A stretch of 64,000 nt of DNA from Leucobacter musarum subsp. musarum (GTDB lineage Bacteria > Actinomycetota > Actinomycetes > Actinomycetales > Microbacteriaceae): the NCBI RefSeq assembly GCF_001273845.1, contig NZ_JHBW01000067.1, forward strand, positions 62,001 through 126,000. Reading direction: 5' to 3'. Shown in pieces: positions 1 to 7,332 of the stretch. Numbering within the stretch: the stretch's first letter is position 1; each line of letters starts with the position of its first letter. The notes under the pieces are model-generated. The model searched no databases. It saw nothing but the letters and a program-made list of their open reading frames with translations, and was not told the origin of the DNA. Position numbers and translations under genes: made by a program.

Positions 1-1
1 C

Positions 2-628
2 TCAGTGAATGAAGGCCAGCAGCGCGGCGACTCCGATGAACAGCGCACCGAAGACGCTGTTGAGTACGCGCTGACCGCGCGTCGTCGCCGAGTACCGTCG
101 GAACGGGCGGGCCGCCACGGCGAAGAACCCCCACATGACGGCAATGTCGACGCACACCACGGTCGCCGCCAGCAGCGCGTACTGGGGTGCGAGCGGCAGA
201 TCCGACCGGATAAACTGCGGCACGAACGCGAGGAAGAAGACGATCGCCTTGGGGTTCAGCAGGTTGACCCAAAACCCGCGACGCAGCATGGGCCAGTGCC
301 CACCCGAATCGACGGCGTCTTCGCCGGTGTCGACGGCTTCGCTGGGCTTTGTCAGGATGAGCCGGACGCCGAGGTAGACGAGGTACGCGGCCCCCGCGTA
401 CCGGATCACGTTGAACAGCACCGGGCTGCCGGCGACCAGCACCCCGACTCCGGCGGCGACAATCACGAGATGCACCAGCAGAGCGAGCTGCTGCCCCGCG
501 ATGCCCCAGATCGATCGACGCCAACCGAAGGTCATCGAGTTCGACATCGTGTTGATCGCGCCGGCTCCCGGCGTCAAACTGATGACCACCGATGCCGTGA
601 GCAGGGAAAGCCAAATCGCAGGGGCCAC
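2..628 (-). CDS. LysE/RhtB-family amino-acid exporter
   Basis: Predicted 208-aa inner-membrane exporter of amino acids or amino-acid-like solutes. The N-terminus carries the family pattern SLTPGAGAINTMSNS, followed by about six hydrophobic segments, with a conserved NPKA turn near residue 125 (LLNPKAIVFFLAF). Length fits the family (about 205-210 aa). I place the start at the GTG at 628-626, which gives the usual short leader before the first helix; an upstream ATG at 667 would add 13 polar residues that are not family-like. Lies just outside the left end of the genomic island, divergent from the tRNA gene. The transported substrate cannot be told from sequence. Confidence 0.88.
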   Translation of the reverse strand: MAPAIWLSLLTASVVISLTPGAGAINTMSNSMTFGWRRSIWGIAGQQLALLVHLVIVAAGVGVLVAGSPVLFNVIRYAGAAYLVYLGVRLILTKPSEAVDTGEDAVDSGGHWPMLRRGFWVNLLNPKAIVFFLAFVPQFIRSDLPLAPQYALLAATVVCVDIAVMWGFFAVAARPFRRYSATTRGQRVLNSVFGALFIGVAALLAFIH

Positions 629-704
629 CCCGTCAGTGTAGGGCCGCACGGGGCACTGCGATTTCACATCGCTTCAGCACGACTGATAGAGTGAAGCGCT
701 GTTA

Positions 705-777
705 GGGTCTGTGGCGCAGTTGGTAGCGCGTCTCGTTCGCAATGAGAAGGTCAGGGGTTCGATTCCCCTCAGATCCA
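705..777 (+). tRNA. tRNA-Ala(CGC)
   Basis: Full cloverleaf can be drawn. Acceptor arm GGGTCTG pairs with CAGATCC (one G-U), D-stem GCGC/GCGC, anticodon stem TCTCG/TGAGA, anticodon loop TTCGCAA (anticodon CGC, alanine), T-arm AGGGG-TTCGATT-CCCCT, discriminator A at 777. Its 3' half is duplicated at 25505-25547, which makes it the integration site of a genomic island. The intact copy is on the left, so the island supplied the present 3' end of the gene. Confidence 0.95.
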
Positions 778-778
778 C
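736..778 (+). repeat. Island left attachment site (attL) inside tRNA-Ala
   Basis: 43 bases from the anticodon loop to the 3' end of the tRNA gene recur in direct orientation at 25505-25547 with two mismatches (745 A/G and 774 T/G). The perfect core is 28 bases (746-773). Position in a tRNA 3' end and direct orientation are the classic signature of site-specific integration. Confidence 0.85.
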
Positions 779-916
779 CGGTTAGGGCTTCGGTTTCTTC
801 GTGAAACGGGGCCCGTTTTCTTTCGCTTCGTGCCCTTCGCAATGGGGGCTTATCGGCCCACATGAATGCCAGAGCTCTCCAGACGCAGGCGCCGCTGGCA
901 CCGTAGAGTGATGGAT

Positions 917-1618
917 GTGCCCATTCCCAATGCATCCAAGCCCAAGATCGCCCGCCGACTCCTGCGCGACGAAGCGCACGATCTGATCCGCGCCGCGATA
1001 CTCGACGGCACCCTCGCGGCCGGCGAGCAACTCGATGACGCGAGCCTGCAGAATTGGCTCGGGATCTCCCGCACCCCGATCCGCGAGGCGATCATCGCTC
1101 TGCAGGTCGAAGGCTTTGTCGAGATCGCCGCGCAGACGCATACTCGCGTGGTCGACCCGACCCCGCAAGACGTTATCTACGCGATCCAGACCGTGGGCAC
1201 CGTATTCGGCGGCGTTCTGCGTTCAATCGTGCCCGATCTCGACGACCTCACTCGAGCACAGATAGTGGAGATCGTGGAACGCGCGAAAGCGGCGATCGCT
1301 GCGGGCGACGCACGCACGCACATGAACACGACGATCGAGTACTACCGGCTCATGATCGAGCGTTGCCAGAACCCCACACTGAAGCTGGTCGCCGACTGGG
1401 CGGTCACGTCGCTCAGCTTCAAATACAGCATCACCGTCGATCAGCGTGAACCCAATTGGGACATGCTCACACACGGTTGGGAGCAAATGCATCAGGCGAT
1501 CATTGACGGTGACGCAATCGCTGCGGAGCTCGCTTGCGAAGACATGCATCTTCTCCCCGGTTCTGGCACCGACTGGGCGCCGCCGTCTTGGAAGTCGGAC
1601 TCGGGAGCATCCGCATGA
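917..1618 (+). CDS. GntR/FCD-family transcriptional regulator, copy 1
   Basis: 233-aa DNA-binding regulator: winged-helix GntR domain at about residues 8-75 (recognition region GISRTPIREAI) and an all-helical FCD effector domain at about 85-215. Start chosen at GTG 917 because it lines up exactly with the ATG of the paralogue at 15057 and sits 7 bases after a TAGAGT -10-like box (904-909), consistent with a leaderless mRNA. ATG 911 is the alternative. The gene is nearly identical to the 15057 copy at a constant offset of 14140 bases, but the similarity stops at codon CEDM (about 1548). The last 23 residues are unrelated and probably read into foreign sequence, so this copy may be truncated. 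Ligand and targets unknown. Confidence 0.8.
   Translation: MPIPNASKPKIARRLLRDEAHDLIRAAILDGTLAAGEQLDDASLQNWLGISRTPIREAIIALQVEGFVEIAAQTHTRVVDPTPQDVIYAIQTVGTVFGGVLRSIVPDLDDLTRAQIVEIVERAKAAIAAGDARTHMNTTIEYYRLMIERCQNPTLKLVADWAVTSLSFKYSITVDQREPNWDMLTHGWEQMHQAIIDGDAIAAELACEDMHLLPGSGTDWAPPSWKSDSGASA
930..1548 (+). repeat. Duplicated GntR segment, copy 1 (partner 15070-15688)
   Basis: Gap-free near-identity with 15070-15688 at a fixed offset of 14140 bases. Both copies lose similarity at the same base after GACATGCA. Recombination between the two direct copies would excise the roughly 14.1 kb between them. Confidence 0.85.
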
Positions 1619-1755
1619 TTCGAACAGCCGGAGCGCTTATCCGACGGCCCGGAATGGGCATGCTTCTTATCGGCGCGACAGCCTTCGCAATCTCGCTCGT
1701 CTGCGCGGGCGTGTATTGCGCGGTCTGCGAGTACCCGTCAGTCGTGCACCTCTAG
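1615..1755 (+). CDS. Possible small membrane peptide
   Basis: 46-codon frame whose ATG overlaps the GntR stop (ATGA at 1615-1618). It holds one hydrophobic stretch (GMLLIGATAFAISLVCAG) and two cysteines near the C-terminus. No family recognised. The overlap suggests translational coupling, but the same frame stays open upstream to 1534, so it could equally be the tail of a larger membrane protein cut when the GntR gene was rearranged. Confidence 0.25.
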   Translation: MIRTAGALIRRPGMGMLLIGATAFAISLVCAGVYCAVCEYPSVVHL

Positions 1756-1912
1756 GTAAATCGTCAGACCAACATCGTCGAAGTCGACTCGAGCGAAGTC
1801 CTAGGCGGAGACATTCGATCCGCCCAACCATAACTCTTGCCCCTGCAGATAAACGTCGTCTTTAAGCTTCCGGGGCGTCAACTGAGCAGCCCTGGACCGA
1901 TCATGGCGATGC

Positions 1913-2628
1913 CTAGCAAACCTTGCTACTCGGGTAGACCTTGCAGACTGATTCATATGCCAGGTCGATCTCAGACCGCGTCAAATGGCTCTTCTCTACC
2001 GCCCGTGGGTACTTCTCGAGAGTTTCGCGCCACTCGCCCTCATCCGAACAATCGATCATCGTTGGTTCGAACGATTCCGTCGTGATGAAGGCTGGGTCGC
2101 CACCTGCGATGAATTCGAAAGCTGCGTCGCATGTCGACATTCCAGCCACACGCTCTCCTTCTGCAAGTTCCTCCCACGCGGGCAGCTGTGGAACGTCGAG
2201 CACGGCGGCACACCGCGAGTAAAGCTGCACAACGAGACCGCGGGCGCTGCTTGCGATGTCGTTTTTCTGTCCTTCGGCCATGACGAATTGTTGATCATGG
2301 CTAGATACACAGCTAGTTGGTTGACTACTTCTTCGAGTACTGGTTCAGCGTCAGTCTTGATGCTGTCGAACTCGTTTTTAAGTTCAGAAAGGTCATCGGA
2401 CTGCGCCTCACTCATCGTATGAATGTCGAACCCGTCAAGTTCCGCGATCGCTCGCGGAAGGGGCTGGTCTCCATCCCAAATGATCGCACATGTCCGCTCC
2501 AACGAAACATGCGAATCAGTTGCTTCCTCAATGACGTCAGCGGTGTCTCTGGCAGTTGACTCGCTAGCCGTTGTTGCACAGCCAGAAACCAGAAGAAATG
2601 ACACAACCGCAGCAGCAATTGCAGCACA
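1913..2628 (-). pseudogene. Broken lipoprotein gene (5' end lost, frameshifted)
   Basis: Read on the minus strand, the sequence begins inside a lipoprotein signal peptide (CAAIAAAVVSFLLVSGC, lipobox cysteine) and continues as an acidic helical domain to about 2285, where the frame changes. The downstream frame (2281-1913) runs on from MAEGQKNDIASS to the stop and looks like the same protein's second half, with four cysteines. No start codon exists in frame upstream, because the 5' end is fused head-to-head to the sigma-factor remnant at about 2622-2630. A protein of roughly 220-230 residues would result if the frame were repaired. Family not recognised. Local G+C is visibly lower than in the core flanks. 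Confidence 0.55.
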
Positions 2629-3374
2629 GGATCCTCGGCAGCGTCTCCGATGCCGAAGACGCGGTTCAAGAAGCTTTTGTGCGGTGGTATCGACTCCTCG
2701 ACGCTGAACGTGCTGCCGTGAAGAACCCAGTCGGATGGTTTGCAAAGACCACAGCCCGGATTTGCCTCGATTTCATGAAAAGCGCGTCCCGCCGGCACGA
2801 CCTCTATGTGGGCCCGTGGCTGCCAGAGCCAGTACCCGCACACCGCTTTTCATCGACCAGCATAGACGCGGCGGATCCCGCCGAGAAAGCTCTGGAAAAT
2901 GAGTCGTTAGGGATGGCGTTGCTAACGATCATGGAGGAAATGTCACCCGCCGAGCGCGTCGCGTTCGTACTTCGAGACGTGTTCGATTACCCCATCTCGG
3001 ACATCGCCGAAGTGTGAGATCGTTCCCCTGGAGCGGTACGCCAGCTCGCTTCCTCAGCTCGTACCCGGGTCGCAGGCAAACCGCGCCCATCGGCGCGAGC
3101 CAACAATGACCTCCTCATCGCGTTCCAGCGAGCAGCCACTACTGGTGATGTAGCCGGACTTGTGAAGCTGTTACATCCGGACATTGTGTTGCGCTCGGAT
3201 GGAGGCGGCATCGTGCGTGCCGCACGAAACCCGATCTACGGGCCCGACAAGGTCGCACGTTTCATCATCGGGGTACTTGCTCGACAGGCTCCGACCACAC
3301 TCGTCATCACGCGCGGCCCTGCCGGAAACCTCGCCGAGTTTGTAAGTGAGGGAACAACCAGCGGTGTCCTTTAA
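2629..3374 (+). pseudogene. ECF41 (SigJ-type) sigma factor remnant
   Basis: Sigma region 2 begins abruptly at RILGSVSDAEDAVQEAF (the 20-25 residues normally before it are absent) and region 4 follows at PAERVAFVLRDVFDYP. An in-frame TGA at 3015-3017 interrupts region 4 between IAEV and DRSPGAVRQLASSAR, where intact relatives read V-G-R-S. The same frame then continues through the SnoaL-like C-terminal domain typical of ECF41 (LLHPDIVLRSDGGG) and ends early at 3374. Lacks both ends and carries a stop, so it is dead. ECF41 factors commonly neighbour oxidoreductase genes, which agrees with the MDR gene that follows. Confidence 0.8.
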
Positions 3375-3514
3375 CTTGTCCCGAGCGACTCAGGGGCGGT
3401 AGCCACTGAGGTACTCATCCAATGGAACCCTGAAAAACTTCGTTCATGGCACTCAACCTGACAAGGATGGTGCCTGCGTCGTCTAACTAGTGAGTCCAAG
3501 TAATAGGACGCACG

Positions 3515-4438
3515 ATGCAGGCAATCGTTGTGAATGATCGAAACGCGGGAACGACTGACATGCGACTTGAGGAGCAACCGTATCCGCACGCGTCGGAGAA
3601 CGACGTCATCGTTCGTATCCATGCTTCGGGGTTTACGCCCGGGGAATTGGAATGGCCAGGGACCTGGACTGATCGGGCAGGACGAGACCGAACGCCCAGT
3701 ATTCCTGGCCACGAATTGGCGGGCGTGGTCGCCGAGCTCGGGTACGGCACGACAGGGTTGAGCGTAGGTCAGCGGGTGTTTGGACTCGCAGACTGGACCC
3801 GGAATGGGACTCTTGCCGAGTTCGCTGCAGTCAAAGCCAGGAACCTCGCACCCCTTCACGCGGATCTTGACTACGCCACCGCAGCGAGTCTTCCGATCTC
3901 TGGGCTTACCGCGTGGCAGGGCCTCTTCGACCACGGCCGCATCAGTACCGGGGAGAGTGTTCTCGTGCACGGAGCGGCAGGCGGAGTTGGTTCGATCGTC
4001 GTGCAACTTACTCGTGAGGCAGGTGCGCACGTCATCGGAACTGGGCGAACCACTGACCGCCAAAATGCACTCGGTTTCGGTGCGCACGAATTTCTTGACC
4101 TCAGTGCTGATGACCTCCAGGACACGGGACACGTCGGGCTAGTTTTCGATGTGATCGGTGGCGAGATCGGCGACCGGTCCCTCGACTTATTGCGCCCAGG
4201 CGGGACCCTGGTGACAATCGCCGGCCCGCCTTCTCGGCAGCCCGCAGATGGTCGCGCAATTCTCTTCGTGGTCGAGGCGAACCGCACTCAACTCTCAGAG
4301 ATCGCGAGCCGCGTCACCGACGGGCGACTACGAACAAATATTGCGCAGGTTCGATCGCTAACGGAAGCCGCTGAGGCGTTCAATCCGGTCTCGCGCGTTG
4401 CCGGAAAAACAATCATTGCCGTGCCTGGAAACGAATAG
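3515..4438 (+). CDS. NADP-dependent MDR oxidoreductase (quinone-reductase-like)
   Basis: 307-aa zinc-independent medium-chain dehydrogenase/reductase. GroES-like N-domain at residues 1-115 with the signature PGHELAGVVAELG. Rossmann domain follows, with the nucleotide-binding motif VHGAAGGVGS near residue 150. The catalytic zinc cysteines of alcohol dehydrogenases are absent, which fits reduction of quinones or enals with NADPH. Length matches the family and the frame is intact, unlike both neighbours. The N-terminal MQAIVV is family-like and supports ATG 3515. It was probably a target of the broken ECF41 sigma factor just upstream (inference from family context). Confidence 0.88.
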   Translation: MQAIVVNDRNAGTTDMRLEEQPYPHASENDVIVRIHASGFTPGELEWPGTWTDRAGRDRTPSIPGHELAGVVAELGYGTTGLSVGQRVFGLADWTRNGTLAEFAAVKARNLAPLHADLDYATAASLPISGLTAWQGLFDHGRISTGESVLVHGAAGGVGSIVVQLTREAGAHVIGTGRTTDRQNALGFGAHEFLDLSADDLQDTGHVGLVFDVIGGEIGDRSLDLLRPGGTLVTIAGPPSRQPADGRAILFVVEANRTQLSEIASRVTDGRLRTNIAQVRSLTEAAEAFNPVSRVAGKTIIAVPGNE

Positions 4439-4486
4439 TGATGGTTTATGAACGTGACCACTACGTCCCGATAGCGCACTAGAAAC

Positions 4487-5359
4487 ATGCTGACTCCAGC
4501 TACGCCGGAATCCGTGCATTCGATTTCTGTCACCAACCGTCATGGTGGTGCCGCAACCCTGCGCCTCATCGAACGGGGCGAAGGTCCGGCGGTGCTCCTC
4601 TTGCACGGCGTGCCACAAAATGCTCACGCATGGGATCCAATCGCGGCATCTCTCGCCGCCGATCACCGAGTGTTGAGCGTAAACATACGCGGTTTCGGTG
4701 GTTCGACTGTCACGCGAAAAGGCTACGATCTTGACGGTCTTGCTGAAGACGTTCTGATGCTGTTGGATGCACGCGGGGTGACGCACATTCGAATTATTGG
4801 CCACGATCTCGGCGCGCAGGTTGGATTCCGCCTGGTGCAACGAGCGCCGGACCGCGTCAAAGCGCTGCTCGCCCTGAACATGTTCCATCCTCGGATGCTG
4901 CGTCGCCGTTATTTCCTTCATGCGTGGAGATTTTGGTATACAGCGTTTCTGGAGTACCCGTACGTGGGCGAGTGGGTAGGTCGGCACTGTCCAGCTTTTA
5001 CTCGCTCCCTCTTAAGATATGAAGCGGGGTCGCCGAACGCGTGGAGCGAAGAGGAATTGGCGGAACAGTCAGCGGCAGCTGCGCATAGTGCCCGAGCAGT
5101 ACAGTAGGTGCTGTGGCAGTACATTCTGAGAGAAATGCCACGTATGTTGAAGCGGCGACCCGAAACCTCAGACGTACCGATCAAACTACTCACGGGTGCT
5201 AAGGATCCCCGCATTCCGATGGGTTTGCTCGCAGGAGCGCCGCCATCGGTCCACATTGCATCGATCGAGGACGCCGGGCATTACTTGCCACATGAACGAG
5301 CAGATGTCGTTATTGCTGCTGCGCGGGAACTGTTCAGCTCTGCTACTCCTCTCGGATAG
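4487..5359 (+). pseudogene. Alpha/beta hydrolase (epoxide-hydrolase-like) with in-frame stop
   Basis: The N-terminal half has the oxyanion motif LLHGVPQNAHAW and a nucleophile elbow GHDLGAQVG with Asp as nucleophile, the pattern of epoxide hydrolases and haloalkane dehalogenases. A TAG at 5105-5107 ends the first frame after RAVQ. The same frame resumes at once (VLWQYILREMP) and supplies the acid-side strand (IKLLTGAKDPRIP) and catalytic histidine region (DAGHYLPHER), ending at 5359. The total of about 290 codons is normal for the family, so a single nonsense change split it. The first piece alone lacks the catalytic histidine and should be inactive. Confidence 0.85.
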
Positions 5360-5697
5360 CGGGCTTCATCCCCAAGCTAGCTACCGATAGGTCGCGGTTA
5401 CCAGCTGACCCGCATGGGCCAGCGCCTCGATCGGCGGATTGCCAAACTCACTGCTGACTGCTCTAGAAAAACTCGGCACCCGACTCACACCGGTCCGTCA
5501 CTTGCCCAGGACCTCACGATGCTTGAGTCTCGCGCCCATCACCTTTTACGAATGCTTTGCAAGCTCGTGCCCGTTAGACGATCGCTCAACGAGCACCAGC
5601 CCCGGGCCGGCGGCCTCAGTTCTCAACTGAAGTGGAGGTGCACGAATAGCCTGCCCGGAATGATACCCACTAAAGGAGCCGCATCTGATGCAACGAG
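5360..5697. other. Non-coding stretch, 338 bases
   Basis: Only short low-quality open frames are present, without recognisable domains or ribosome binding sites. No strong hairpin, repeat or RNA gene was seen. It separates the broken hydrolase from the convergently oriented resolvase. Confidence 0.4.
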
Positions 5698-6285
5698 TTA
5701 CCGGGCGTCTCGCTCGAGGTAGCGATAGATCGTGGGTCGGGTCACGTTAAACGTGTCAGCGATCTCCTGCACGGTGTGCTCCTTACTGTCGTACATCGCC
5801 CGCGCCTGCTTGATCTTCGCGTCCGTCATCTTTGGGCGCCGGCCACCGTTGCGGCCGCGAGCTCGCGCAGCGGCTAGCCCTTCCTGGGTGCGTTCGACAA
5901 TGAGGTCGTGCTCGAACTCTGCGATTGCGGCGAGCATGTGGAAGAACAGTCTGCCACCGGGAGTCGTGGTGTCGATTCCTTGGGTGACGGCTTTCAGCCC
6001 AATCCCCCGTTGCTCGAGCTCGTCGACGATCTCTTTCAGATTCTTCACCAAGCGTCCGAGGCGATCGAGCTTTGTCACCACCAGAGAGTCACCGTCGCGG
6101 AGGTAACCGAGCGCTTCGGTGAGTGCCGGCCGCCGCGCTAGCTTTCCAGACGCGTGATCCACAAACACTTTCTCGCATCCGGCAGCCTCAAGGACAGCGG
6201 TTTGCCCGGCCGCGTTCTGATCTCTGGTTGATACTCGCGCACTCGACAGCGGGAGGTGAGTTGCATGGCTGCTGAACCTCCTCAT
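5698..6285 (-). CDS. Serine recombinase (resolvase/invertase family)
   Basis: 195 aa from ATG 6285. The catalytic N-domain carries ARVSTRDQN (nucleophilic serine in VST), then GDSLVVTKLDRLGR and GIDTTTPGGRLFFHMLAAIAEFE, followed by the E-helix region and a C-terminal helix-turn-helix (TVQEIADTFNVTRPTIYRYL). The first strand is unusual: the usual IGYARVS reads PLSSARVS, so the extreme N-terminus may have been rearranged and activity is uncertain. A 5'-truncated relative lies at 16032-16432. Small resolvases of this kind act on plasmids and Tn3-like elements and would not be expected to drive tRNA-targeted integration. Confidence 0.85.
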   Translation of the reverse strand: MRRFSSHATHLPLSSARVSTRDQNAAGQTAVLEAAGCEKVFVDHASGKLARRPALTEALGYLRDGDSLVVTKLDRLGRLVKNLKEIVDELEQRGIGLKAVTQGIDTTTPGGRLFFHMLAAIAEFEHDLIVERTQEGLAAARARGRNGGRRPKMTDAKIKQARAMYDSKEHTVQEIADTFNVTRPTIYRYLERDAR

Positions 6286-6552
6286 TCTTGCAACGGCCGC
6301 GGCTGCGCTGTCTCGCGCTGGCGCGCCGTTTAACGGTCGCTTCTCACCCTCACGGTATGTGAGCATCCTCGCTCGCTATGCCCGTATGCGCGCACACGGG
6401 GGCGCTCGCCTTCGTGCAGGCACTTGAGAGGATCCTCGATTTAGCGGGGTCCGTGGAGTGCGGGAACGTCAGGGCGCCGATACCTCTCTCCGCCGGCCGA
6501 TACCGGCAGATCGTTCACGCTGCGCTCGCGCAGCATGGGAAAGGACATTTCG

Positions 6553-6767
6553 TGACCCAAAAATTCATGCAGCAGGCAATGAACAGCCGGCGTCGGCGGA
6601 AGCCCACGCTTGAATGGCAGGCCATCAGCTTCACCGTGTCGCTATATCTATTCATTTGCCTCGCGCTCCTCGCTTCTCACTACGCCGCCCCTCTCCTCGA
6701 GGACGTTCCCACTGCTCCATGGGATTGCGCGGGCAGTTCTTCCATTTCCCCGTTCAACCCCTGCTAA
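6553..6767 (+). CDS. Small membrane protein, unrecognised
   Basis: 71 codons from GTG 6553, preceded by AAGGAC as ribosome binding site. Basic N-terminus (NSRRRRKPT), one transmembrane helix (ISFTVSLYLFICLALLA) and a short outside tail with two cysteines. No family recognised. Probably an island accessory gene; the frame also stays open upstream without a better start. Confidence 0.35.
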
Positions 6768-6810
6768 TACCTGTCACCATCACTCCACACGAAAAGAATT
6801 GAGATATAGA

Positions 6811-7077
6811 ATGAGCACGAAAACAGATTTCGAGACTACGAACGAACTACAAGCCCACTGGATTCAAGTGTCACCAGAAGGGCGGGGGCGGCTCGATCAC
6901 CTTCGTCGAGCGCACGGCCTCGATCCCCCGACGCTCATTGCAACGTTCTACGGCATGAATTTCACCGGGATGCCCGAACTCAACACACAACACGGATTCC
7001 TCGTGACAACAATTCTCACGTTGGTCGCCGCGATCAGCCCGCTCTGGTACATCAAGCGACGAGGATGGCTGCGATAG
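6811..7077 (+). pseudogene. Internally deleted CorA-type Mg2+ transporter
   Basis: 88 codons. The C-terminal 45 residues are a clear CorA ending: the GMN signature in LIATFYGMNFTGMPEL, then the second membrane helix and a basic tail. The N-terminal 40 residues (AHWIQVSPEGRGRLDHL) resemble the opening of the CorA cytoplasmic domain, where family members have W-I-D-x-x-x-P-x-x-x-E. A normal CorA is about 320 residues, so an in-frame deletion of roughly 230 residues joins the two ends, removing the stalk and most of helix 1. It cannot form a normal channel alone, although the short frame is open and could still be translated. Confidence 0.65.
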
Positions 7078-7321
7078 GAGAAACGCGGTTCCCCACAGCG
7101 GCATCCGACACGGGATTAAAGTCATAACCGCACGCGAAGCATCAAAAACTCATCCCGTTCGGTCCCTATAGCAAGCGGGCTGTCACCCGCATTTGACTAA
7201 ATGCTCGTGACCGCCCGCTTGGTACCCAAAGTTTGAAACTCCACGGTGTCGTGGCTCCATCGCGCCCCGAAGGCATGGTTGTCTCGTCACAGAAGATGCG
7301 GATGAAATTTTGGCATATTTC

Positions 7322-7327
7322 TATACT
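7322..7327 (+). promoter_or_regulatory. Probable -10 element for a leaderless start
   Basis: TATACT ends 5 bases before GTG 7333, so transcription would begin at or next to the start codon. No convincing -35 was seen. Confidence 0.4.
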
Positions 7328-7332
7328 CATCC

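Noticed and set aside
5-694. Plus-strand frame over the LysE gene
   Set aside because: Antisense shadow of a well-supported exporter, without start signals or domain.
804-818. Palindrome AAACGGGGCCCGTTT after the tRNA as a strong terminator
   Set aside because: The arms leave too little loop for a full stem (about five pairs at most). It may contribute to termination but is not a convincing hairpin by itself.
3015-3017. Selenocysteine or programmed read-through at the sigma-factor TGA (and the TAG at 5105)
   Set aside because: No hairpin of the expected kind follows either stop, and relatives carry ordinary residues there. The sigma gene is also truncated at both ends.
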